From Clostridia bacterium (GTDB taxonomy: Bacteria > Bacillota > Clostridia > Christensenellales > Aristaeellaceae): a stretch of 55,534 nucleotides of DNA. The stretch lies in assembly GCA_017395685.1 (NCBI GenBank), contig JAFQOD010000049.1, positions 1-55,534 on the forward strand. Reading direction: 5' to 3'. Below, in pieces: positions 32,420-40,923 of this stretch. The number at the start of each line of letters is the position of its first letter. Position 1 is the first letter of the stretch. Made by a program: the position numbers and the translations under genes. The notes under the pieces are model-generated. The model was given only the letters and a program-made list of their open reading frames with translations. It searched no databases and was not told where the DNA came from.

Positions 32420-34315
32420 TTACGCCTGCAGGGCATCCAGATGCTGCTGCAGGGATTTCATTTGTTCCTTCAGGGCCTGCATATCCTTGCTTCCCTGGGG
32501 ATCAAGGCTGTTTTCCAGGGCCTGATGCTGGGCATCCAGCCACAGCTGCTGCTGCTGCCTGGCCTGGCCGATCATTTCATCATAGATGGCCTTGATGCGC
32601 CTGCTGCTGTTGGAAAGGGAAGATTCCACCAATTCCGGTACATTCGCCCGGATGGCGGCCTTGATTTCTTCCCGCTGCTTTTCGATGCGGCCCTTGAATA
32701 CCTGTTCGGAAATGAGGGAGGATCCGGTGCCGATGCCCATGGTGGCGGCCAGGGTGAAGCCCCCCAGGGAGGTGCACAGCATGGCCCCGGCAATGGTGAG
32801 CACCGTGGTACCCGCCCGGGTGATCATCCGCTGCCTGTCGATATTGGATAGTTTCACGTCCTTCCGGGCAGTGAAGCCGGAAAATTCCTCTTTATCGGTG
32901 ATGGGGGCAGGGGCCACATCGATCCTGCCCTTTACCTGCTGCTCCAGCACCGCATTGAGCCATTTGCTGTCGCCTGCAATCTGGCGGGATACCCCCTGCT
33001 CCATGGCGGAGGCCATATTGGTCAATTCAATCTTCATCCGGTAGGGATAGCTTTCCTGCCACCATTTCTGCAGATTGCCCGCCATGGCGGCCTCATATTC
33101 CAGCCGCTCGGCAATGCGGTCGGCGCTTTCATCCGCCTTTTCCCGGATCCAATCCAGGCACTGGCCGCACCGGGAAAGCATCTCCACTTCCACCTTGCCC
33201 ATGGCCACGCCTGCATGGCTGAGGGCGCTCTTTTTCTTGCGGATTTTTTCCTGCCGCTGCTGATCATCCCCCTCCAGCAGGGCCTGTTTTTCCTTCAGGG
33301 CATCCATGGCCGTGGAAAGGATGGCGCTGAGCCGGCCCTTCAGCCATTCCTGGGTAAGGGCCTGACGTTCGGGATGCTGCATCCAGGCGATCAGCTGCCC
33401 CTGCACCTTCTCCATACCCATGATATCCTGATACCGGTCATCCGGCATTTCCACCTGATAGGGCAGGTAAACGGGGATATCCATGCCCCACAGCTTCAGC
33501 TTATTCTTAACATATTCCACCACCATGGGCCGCTCCTTCATGGGAATCTGATCCATCTTGGTCAGGATCAGCATCAGGAAGGGGGTTTTTCTGGCGATGA
33601 GCCGCTGCTCGATGAACAATTTTTCGCTCTCGCTCAGGGCGGCAGTGGCACTGACGGCAATGATGGCGCCGTCCGCAGAAAGCAGGGCCTCCCCGATCGT
33701 CCGGGCCCGCTCCTGATCCAGATCGCCTGCGCCGGGGGTATCCATCAGCTCCATATGGGTTTTTTCCAGGAAGGGATGGGGAATGCCCACCAGGGCGCTG
33801 CCCTCGGGGCCGTTGCCGTCGATGGGATCGGCGATCAGCCCGTCCCATGCCTTTTCATCCAGGGGCATGGATCGCTTGCCCCCCCTGCCGTCGGCATAGA
33901 CCAGCACCGGCTTTTCATGATAGCGGATGCGGGTGAGCAGGGCGGTGGTGGGCAGATTGCCCACCGGCAGCACTTCATTGCCCAGGAAAGCATTGAGGAA
34001 GGTGCTCTTGCCCCGGCTGAATTCCCCGGCCACCGCCACGGTGAACCGTTCCTTTTCCGCCTGGGCCCGGGCCTGCTCTGCCGCCCTGGCCAGGGCATCC
34101 ATGCCCATTTCCCGGAGCAGATAGATGGCGCGGCGCACCTGCTGGCTCATCTGATAATCCAATTGCACGGGGGCGGTATCCACTTCCGGCAATTCCGTTT
34201 TTTCTTCCGAGGCCGCCGCCGGAATGGGGGCAGGGGCCGCCTGGGGAGCTGCCTGGCTGGCTGGCAGCTCCTCCTTATTCTTAAAGAAATTGGCATTCCG
34301 AACGATCTTGGCCAT
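32420..34315 (-). CDS. Dynamin-like GTPase 1 of the operon
   Basis: A 631-aa dynamin-like protein. A flexible Ala/Pro-rich N-terminal segment (about 15-45) precedes the GTPase domain with G1 GEFSRGKST (97-105), G3 DTPGAGD (from D192) and G4 TKMD (252-255). A long helical stalk follows, with a hydrophobic stretch near 515-550 (TTVLTIAGAMLCTSLGGFTL) as a candidate paddle, and a coiled-coil end (about 590-631). It begins 10 bp after the 177-aa gene. Bacterial dynamins commonly work as hetero-oligomers of two adjacent gene products. Here three adjacent ones are available. Confidence 0.9.
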   Translation of the reverse strand: MAKIVRNANFFKNKEELPASQAAPQAAPAPIPAAASEEKTELPEVDTAPVQLDYQMSQQVRRAIYLLREMGMDALARAAEQARAQAEKERFTVAVAGEFSRGKSTFLNAFLGNEVLPVGNLPTTALLTRIRYHEKPVLVYADGRGGKRSMPLDEKAWDGLIADPIDGNGPEGSALVGIPHPFLEKTHMELMDTPGAGDLDQERARTIGEALLSADGAIIAVSATAALSESEKLFIEQRLIARKTPFLMLILTKMDQIPMKERPMVVEYVKNKLKLWGMDIPVYLPYQVEMPDDRYQDIMGMEKVQGQLIAWMQHPERQALTQEWLKGRLSAILSTAMDALKEKQALLEGDDQQRQEKIRKKKSALSHAGVAMGKVEVEMLSRCGQCLDWIREKADESADRIAERLEYEAAMAGNLQKWWQESYPYRMKIELTNMASAMEQGVSRQIAGDSKWLNAVLEQQVKGRIDVAPAPITDKEEFSGFTARKDVKLSNIDRQRMITRAGTTVLTIAGAMLCTSLGGFTLAATMGIGTGSSLISEQVFKGRIEKQREEIKAAIRANVPELVESSLSNSSRRIKAIYDEMIGQARQQQQLWLDAQHQALENSLDPQGSKDMQALKEQMKSLQQHLDALQA

Positions 34316-34325
34316 TGTATCCTCC

Positions 34326-34859
34326 TTATTCTGCCAGGTACTTGCCGTAGAAATCCTGATCCAGGGCCTGATAGAGGGGATAGAGGGAAGGCTCCATAAT
34401 GATCTGCATCAGCCGGCGCATATGGGCCTCATCTTCCTGGGTGTATTCCGCCCCCTCCAGCAGGGCAGCGGCCACCTTATCATACTGATCCAGCAGTTCA
34501 TCCCGCATGGCCCGGTATTCCGCCTTCTTCATATGCTTCACCGCATCGTGGCGGAAAAAGCCGATGGCCTTGGAAAAATCCACCTGGGCAAAGGCGGGAT
34601 CATAAGAAAGATTGGAAAAGCCGATCATTTTCTTTTCCGGCCAGGTCATGGTGACCGTGTAGCGGATGGGATATACCAGCGTCTGATCCGGCTGACCGGT
34701 GACCTTGTATTTCAGAAAGGGCACCTGCAGGCACAATTCATCATGGATGATTTTGAGAATGGGCAGCCCCGGCACATAGCCCAGGGGCATATTGCAATGG
34801 AGCACGAAATCATGGGTATTGATATGCTGAACGGTTTCACGGATTGACAGCTTGCTCAT
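34326..34859 (-). CDS. Unknown 177-aa protein of the dynamin operon
   Basis: No family is recognised. The N-terminal 100 residues alternate beta segments (HDFVLHCNMPLGYVPG, LCLQVPFLKYKVTG, YPIRYTVTMTWPEKKMIGF) and the rest is helical, with many acidic residues. There is no signal peptide or membrane segment. The start at 34859 is chosen because AGGAGG lies 8 bp upstream; the longer form would overlap the peptidase gene. It lies 17 bp after the repeat-peptidase stop and 10 bp before GTPase 1. That position between them suggests an adaptor, but nothing in the sequence proves it. Confidence 0.75.
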   Translation of the reverse strand: MSKLSIRETVQHINTHDFVLHCNMPLGYVPGLPILKIIHDELCLQVPFLKYKVTGQPDQTLVYPIRYTVTMTWPEKKMIGFSNLSYDPAFAQVDFSKAIGFFRHDAVKHMKKAEYRAMRDELLDQYDKVAAALLEGAEYTQEDEAHMRRLMQIIMEPSLYPLYQALDQDFYGKYLAE

Positions 34860-34876
34860 TTTCATTTCCTCCTTCA

Positions 34877-36145
34877 TCAGTGGCACAGGATCATCTGATG
34901 ATCCCCGTCGGCCCAGGCATCTTCAAATACATCCAGGGGCACCAATTCGCCGCAGCCATCGGGGTGGCCGGAATCATTGAGGATCACCATGGGATTTTCG
35001 GGATCGGTGCGGTCAATACCGATGACCTGCACCGCATGATCGGCGCCGTCCACAGGGGCAAAGGCATTATCGGATTCCCCTTCCCAGATTTCGCCGCTAT
35101 CCACGCTGACGATCACCTTGCCGCCCTCATTCAGGCACTGCTCGATATCATCAATCTGGCCATGAAAGCTCATTTCATTATCGATACCGTGATAATCCAG
35201 CATCTTATTCATGTTCAGGGCGGTGGCGCCCCCTTCTTCGGTAAACCAGCCGTTTTCCTCAGCGGTATCGGCGAAATCCTCGATATCCACTTCCTCGCCG
35301 GTCAGCTCTTCAATGACGAATTTCTGGGAATAGAGGGTGCAGCGGTTGGTAGCCTCCTGGAATTCCCAGTTTTCCATGGAGGAGGCAGGATCGCCGGCCA
35401 CGGCCTCGGGATCGGCGGCCTCGGGATCGAAATTGGGCATCTGGGGCACTTCGTATTCCACGTCATACAGGCCCTCTGCGGCAATCAGTTCCAGGGAATT
35501 GGTTTCCGGATTGTTGGCATAGGCCTCTCCCCCGTCATATTGCTGATCCCCGTCGGTATCCACCTGAACGGAATAGAAATCTGCATTACCGTCCCCATCA
35601 GCATCGGCGATCACTTCTTCTTCCATGAAATCGATCTGCTGATCGCCGTCAAAATCATAGCGGGTGGTGGCGGTGGTCACACCGTCCTCGGTCACAATCT
35701 GGGATGCGGTATCAAACTGGCCGTCCCCATCTGTATCGCCGTAGACGTGGGCGGAATCCACCACGCCGTCCTGATCGTAATCATTGGCCCGTACCAGCTG
35801 ATCCACGATGCCGTCCCCGTCCACATCCACTTCGGCAGCGAAATTATCCATCACGCCGTTGTGATCGGTATCCATGGCGGCCACGTCCTCAATGCCGTCC
35901 CCATCCAGATCGGCTACCACCATATCTATGATCCCGTCGCCCTCCTGATCCAGGGCGGTCACATCGGTATATCCGTCCCCATCCAGATCCACATTCACCA
36001 GATCGGTGACGCCGTCCCCGTCGCTGTCCAGGGCCACGGCAGTGCCGTCTTCATATCCATCCCCATCCAGATCCAGGGGCATTGCGGTGGCATCCACGAT
36101 GCCGTCGCCGTCAAAATCGAATTCAACCGGTTCAAAATCGTACAT
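34877..36145 (-). CDS. Acidic DxDGDGxxD-repeat protein with C-terminal papain/C39-like cysteine peptidase domain
   Basis: A 422-aa protein. Residues 8-205 hold about 13 repeats of DxDGDGxxD type every 13-15 residues (such as FDGDGIVD, LDGDGYED, SDGDGVTD), resembling thrombospondin-3/dockerin calcium loops. Residues 255-422 look like a C39-like peptidase. Q263 lies six residues before C269, as in papain (Q19/C25). H370 in ADHAVQVIGID and N390 in MVILND would complete the site. There is no signal peptide, which is unusual because such calcium repeats are normally extracellular. It is the first gene of the six-gene dynamin operon, behind AAAGGAGG. Whether it is an active protease or only a fold relative is untested. 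Confidence 0.82.
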   Translation of the reverse strand: MYDFEPVEFDFDGDGIVDATAMPLDLDGDGYEDGTAVALDSDGDGVTDLVNVDLDGDGYTDVTALDQEGDGIIDMVVADLDGDGIEDVAAMDTDHNGVMDNFAAEVDVDGDGIVDQLVRANDYDQDGVVDSAHVYGDTDGDGQFDTASQIVTEDGVTTATTRYDFDGDQQIDFMEEEVIADADGDGNADFYSVQVDTDGDQQYDGGEAYANNPETNSLELIAAEGLYDVEYEVPQMPNFDPEAADPEAVAGDPASSMENWEFQEATNRCTLYSQKFVIEELTGEEVDIEDFADTAEENGWFTEEGGATALNMNKMLDYHGIDNEMSFHGQIDDIEQCLNEGGKVIVSVDSGEIWEGESDNAFAPVDGADHAVQVIGIDRTDPENPMVILNDSGHPDGCGELVPLDVFEDAWADGDHQMILCH

Positions 36146-36389
36146 TGTAAAATCCTCCTTTATGATTGATCAAATGAATTGCTGTATTGCCTGGTGGATC
36201 CTCCGGGGATCAGCTTTCCTCCTTGCAGGGATATCATAATCCATTCAAGGGGCTTTCCGGTCGCCAGAGGGGCGACAAAGCACATTTTTTTAAATGACAA
36301 TTTATCTGATAAAATTCTTCAGCATTTTCCCGCTTCCTTCCTTTTACAGACAAATTTTTATTTTCTTCACAAATTTTTTCCAGGAATGC
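36146..36389. other. AT-rich intergenic region upstream of the dynamin operon
   Basis: The 316-bp divergent gap 36146-36461 holds the plus-strand promoter listed next. For the minus-strand dynamin operon I see only a TATGAT-like hexamer near 36232 without a good -35, and AAAGGAGG before the ATG. A short inverted sequence GTCGCC...GGCGAC (near 36260-36276) lies upstream and could be an operator. The absence of a housekeeping promoter suggests another sigma factor or induced expression. Confidence 0.4.
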
Positions 36390-36417
36390 TTGCATCGGAA
36401 AAATATCGTGCTATAAT
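36390..36417 (+). promoter_or_regulatory. Promoter of the aromatic-acid-exporter-like gene (extended -10)
   Basis: TTGCAT (36390-36395) and TGCTATAAT (hexamer 36412-36417) are spaced by 16 bp. Confidence 0.75.
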
Positions 36418-36461
36418 AAGCCCCGTGTGTGTCAAAATGATGGCAAAAGAAGGGTTTATTC

Positions 36462-37019
36462 ATGGATCTTGGCAAGTATCACCTGCATCTGCACATCGGC
36501 CAGCGCAATATCAAAACCGCCCTGGCAGCCACCCTGTGCGCACTTACCTATTTCATCTTCGGCCGTAATCCCACCTTCGCCTGCATCGGGGCCATCTTCG
36601 GCCTGGGCAGCGATATGGCCTCCTCCCGGCTCAATGGGGGCAATCGCTTTTTCGGCACCCTCATCGGCGGGGTGCTGGGGATGGGGCTGTTCCGGCTGTA
36701 TATTATTTTTTATCCGGAGGGCGGCATCCATTTCCCGCTGCTGCTTTTCCTGTTCATCGGGGTGGTCATTCTGATCGTGGTCAGCCAGGTATGCCACTGG
36801 CCGGGGGCCATCCAGCCCGGGGGCGTGGTGCTGTGCATTCTGCTTTTCAATACCCCGGTGGAAACCTATCTTTCCTATTCCATTGCCCGCATTCTGGATA
36901 CCGGCATCGGCGTGCTTTTTGCGCTGCTGGTCAATTTCCTTCTGCCAAGGGAAAAAGTGATCCGCTTTTTGGAAAAGCTGCATATGAAGCATTGCGCGCC
37001 CCTGGAAAAACACCTCTGA
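36462..37019 (+). CDS. Aromatic acid exporter (ArAE/FUSC-like) membrane protein
   Basis: A 185-aa membrane protein with about five hydrophobic segments. It starts HIGQRNIKTALAATLCALTYF and contains NGGNRFFGTLIGGVLG, and later ARILDTGIGVLFALLVNFL. These are recurrent features of the ArAE_1/FUSC half-transporters found in Bacillota. It lacks the C-terminal cytoplasmic domain of larger members, so it probably works as an oligomer or with another subunit. The substrate is unknown. It stands alone between its promoter and a strong terminator, divergent from the dynamin operon. Confidence 0.8.
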   Translation: MDLGKYHLHLHIGQRNIKTALAATLCALTYFIFGRNPTFACIGAIFGLGSDMASSRLNGGNRFFGTLIGGVLGMGLFRLYIIFYPEGGIHFPLLLFLFIGVVILIVVSQVCHWPGAIQPGGVVLCILLFNTPVETYLSYSIARILDTGIGVLFALLVNFLLPREKVIRFLEKLHMKHCAPLEKHL

Positions 37020-37025
37020 GCAAAC

Positions 37026-37075
37026 AAAAAATGCTGCCCCTCCACCGGAAATACCGGGGAAAGGCAGCATTTTTT
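37026..37075. terminator. Bidirectional terminator between convergent genes
   Basis: A 13-bp perfect inverted repeat, AAAAAATGCTGCC/GGCAGCATTTTTT (37026-37038/37063-37075), gives a U-run on either strand for the genes ending at 37019 and 37082. Confidence 0.92.
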
Positions 37076-37081
37076 ATACGA

Positions 37082-38281
37082 TCAATCGTTGGTATAATTA
37101 TCGAAATAGCCCTGGATATAGACGATGGGGGTGCCCTTATCGCCGGATCCGCTGGTCAGATCGCACAGGGAGCCGATCAGATCGGTGAGGCGGCGGGGAG
37201 TGGTGCCCTGGGCGGCCATCTGGCCCACCAGGCTGGATCCATCCTTATGCTGGATGGCGCTGCGGATGGCGTCCCTGAGGGCCTCACCGGAAAGGGAGGC
37301 ATAATCATTATCCGCCAGATATTTCAGCTTCAGTTCGTTGGGGGTGCCCTCCAGGCCCAGGGTATAGGCGGGGGACACTACCGGATCGGCCAGTTCCCAG
37401 ATCTTGCCCACCGGATCCTTGAAGGCGCCGTCACCGTAGACCATCACCTCAATATGCTTGCCGGTCAGCTTCAGCAGCCGGGCCTGCACATCATCCACCA
37501 GATCCTGGCATTCCCGGGGGAAGAGCTTCACCGTTTCTTCCGTGGCCTTATTGGAGCCCAGCAGGCCGTAGCTGGCATTATAGCCGCTTCCGTCCACAGG
37601 GGCGTTCATGATTTCATCCAGGCCGAAAATTCTTTCCCCGCCAGCGGCCTTCAGCAGGCGGCTGGTGCGCTTGCGGGTATGAATATCGCAATGAAGCACA
37701 TTCTTTGTATAGGCAAGGATGGCCCTAGGATCATTGGCGAATACGATTTCCACCTCAGCGCCGCATTCCCGGATCAGATTGCTGTAATATTCCACATAAT
37801 CCACGCCGGTGAAGGGATGCTTGATGTAGCCAAACAGCTCCCGGTATTTTTCTTCGGAAAGCACATCCTTGTAAGGATCCACATGATGGTGATCCATCAT
37901 ATCCCAATCGATAAGATGATTGCCCACTTCATCGGCAGGATAAGAAAGCATCAGCACCACTTTTTTGCAGCCCATGGCGATACCCTTAAGGCAGATGGCA
38001 AAGCGATTGCGGCTGAGGATGGGGAAAATCACGCCCACCGTTTCGCCGCCCAGCTTTTCCTTCACATCCCGGGCGATCTGATCCACCGTCACATAATTGC
38101 CCTGGGCACGGGCCACAATGGCCTCAGTCATGGCCACCACATCCCGATCCCGGGGGATAATGCTGCCTTCCTTCATGGCGGCATGAATGGAATCAGTCAC
38201 GATCTGGGCCAGATCATCCCCCTCGCGGATAATGGGGGCGCGCACGCCCATGGATACGGTGCCCAGCATTCTGCTCATCAT
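37082..38281 (-). CDS. Coenzyme F420-0:L-glutamate ligase-like protein (CofE family)
   Basis: A 399-aa protein of the F420_ligase family found in many clostridia that are not known to make F420. The N-terminus GTVSMGVRAPIIREGDDL and the segments FPILSRNRFAICLKGIA, MVYGDGAFKDPVGKIWELADPVVSPAYTLGLEGTPNE and QGTTPRRLTDLIGSLCDLTSGSGDKGTP are strongly conserved in that group. It is much longer than archaeal CofE (about 250 aa). True F420 biosynthesis genes are absent here, so the glutamyl acceptor may differ. The start is ambiguous among three adjacent ATG codons (38284, 38281, 38278); 38281 sits 6 bp after GAGGAG. A TATAAT occurs at 38341-38346 on the minus strand. Confidence 0.85.
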   Translation of the reverse strand: MMSRMLGTVSMGVRAPIIREGDDLAQIVTDSIHAAMKEGSIIPRDRDVVAMTEAIVARAQGNYVTVDQIARDVKEKLGGETVGVIFPILSRNRFAICLKGIAMGCKKVVLMLSYPADEVGNHLIDWDMMDHHHVDPYKDVLSEEKYRELFGYIKHPFTGVDYVEYYSNLIRECGAEVEIVFANDPRAILAYTKNVLHCDIHTRKRTSRLLKAAGGERIFGLDEIMNAPVDGSGYNASYGLLGSNKATEETVKLFPRECQDLVDDVQARLLKLTGKHIEVMVYGDGAFKDPVGKIWELADPVVSPAYTLGLEGTPNELKLKYLADNDYASLSGEALRDAIRSAIQHKDGSSLVGQMAAQGTTPRRLTDLIGSLCDLTSGSGDKGTPIVYIQGYFDNYTND

Positions 38282-38430
38282 CATACACTCCTCTATGTTC
38301 ACGGAAAGTGCCGTTTTTTGTATGTGCCTTTTACTGCAATATTATACAGCAAGTTTTCACTTTGGAAAAGAGAAATTTTGAAATTCACGGCATTTTTTTC
38401 GTGTTTTTATCCATTTCCCCCCAGCCAGGA

Positions 38431-38459
38431 AAAAATCCCCTCCGTTAATCACGGAGGGG
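38431..38459 (-). terminator. Terminator of the SH3b gene
   Basis: The perfect 9-bp stem CCCCTCCGT/ACGGAGGGG (38437-38445/38451-38459) is followed on the minus strand by ATTTTTTC. Confidence 0.9.
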
Positions 38460-38475
38460 AGGGATGAGCCAAGGA

Positions 38476-39653
38476 TCACAGAATCCTCAGCCCGTCGGCC
38501 GGCAGGAAGCCCTGGGCCGTATGTACGCCGGTGCTGTCCTGCACGGTGTATTCGCAGTATACCCATTCCCTGGCCTCATTGAGGAATGCCAGGGGGGTCA
38601 CCGTAATATTGGCGGTAATGGTGGTGCCCACTTCCTCCAGGCTGGCGTCGGGATCATCGGTGACGGTGAGATACCGGGTGGTCATGGCGGTCAGGTTTTC
38701 GGCGAAATGGATATTCTGCACCCGCATCAGATCGGATGCGGGAATGCAGGAAGAGGGGGCCCAGGCATAGCGATAGCCGCTGTTGGAATCGCTGGGATAG
38801 CGGATCAGGATCCATCCGTCCCGCTTGCCGTAGATACGCAGGTTTTTATCATTCTGCCCGGTATAGGCATAATCCCCGATGGAGGGAATATACCGCCGCC
38901 AGTAATGCCGGCCCGGCCCGCCGTAAACATAGGTATGGCTTTGAATGCAGGGCACCCCGTCAAAATACTGCATCACCGGCAGCAAGCCCACCATCAGGGC
39001 AAAATCCTCATCATGGCCGGCATAGCAATAGGCATTGCCGTAATAATCGGCGCAGATATACCGCGCCCGGTCAATGATATTGAAGGCAGGGCGCCGGGTG
39101 GGGGCAGGGGTGGGGGTAACAGGCACCGGGACGGGGGTAGGCGCAGCGCCACGGTATTGGCCAGATGATCCACATGGATATATCCCCTGGCCCATTTATT
39201 CTCCTCCCGGTATTCGCACAGGGCCCAATTTCCCTCCACGCCGAATACCCGGACGGAGGCATTCTTGCCCACCGATTTTCTGCGGGCGGCATACTGTTCG
39301 CCGGGGCCGTAATAGGCCTTGCTGCCAGCCGTCAGGGTATCCTCCGTATAATCGGGGCTTTCCCAGGGAATAAAGCCAGATGCATTTACCCGCTTTTTGC
39401 CGGTATAGGTGCGGTATAATTTGCTGTTCAGGGTGAATTCCACCTGATACCAGATCGTTCCCCCGGTTTCAATCTGGGCAACGACGGTGATCGGCGTGGA
39501 TTGGGACAGAGTGCCCAGTTCCTCGGTATATTTGGTGCCGGGGCCTGAGCGGGTGGCCATTTTCTGATTCAGATAGGCGGATACATTCGCCAGGCCTGCT
39601 TCCGGGATCAGCAGCATCAAGGCAAGCAAAATCAGGGCTATTCTTTTTTTCAT
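38476..39653 (-). pseudogene. Secreted SH3b-domain protein interrupted by a -1 frameshift
   Basis: The first frame (39653 downward) encodes a signal peptide (MKKRIALILLALMLLIPEAGLA), one SH3b domain (LNQKMATRSGPGTKYTEELG), a second (AYYGPGEQYAARRKSVGKNA) and ARGYIHVDHLANTVALR. The remaining protein (PVPVPVTPTPAPTRRP linker, then a 200-aa domain to the stop at 38476) continues in another frame. One extra C in the C5 run on the minus strand (39133-39137) would join them as LPPVPVPV. A single-base deletion, an assembly error or a programmed shift are all possible. Restored length is about 392 aa. Both halves keep normal codon use, which argues against an old pseudogene. It is followed by its own terminator. 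Confidence 0.8.
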
Positions 39654-39754
39654 GGTTCTTCTCTCCCTTTCCCCGTCATTCTATAACGGGATGCATGAAT
39701 ACTTCGGTAAAAACGCCCTTTTTCCCTGCGTGAAACAAGATTTCTTTTCTCCAC

Positions 39755-39787
39755 AAAAAACAGAGGATGCAAAAAATGCATCCCCTG
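39755..39787 (-). terminator. Terminator of the ABC transporter operon
   Basis: An 11-bp stem CAGAGGATGCA/TGCATCCCCTG (39761-39771/39777-39787, one mismatch) with an A5 loop. On the minus strand it is followed by TTTTTT. Confidence 0.9.
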
Positions 39788-39804
39788 TCTTCATTGAATC
39801 AGCA

Positions 39805-40920
<1,116 letters not shown>

Positions 40921-40923
40921 GCT

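Noticed and set aside
34900-36140. Repeated GATGGGGACGG-like DNA, considered as a repeat array
   Set aside because: It is the coding sequence of the DxDGDGxxD repeats and the reading frame is continuous.
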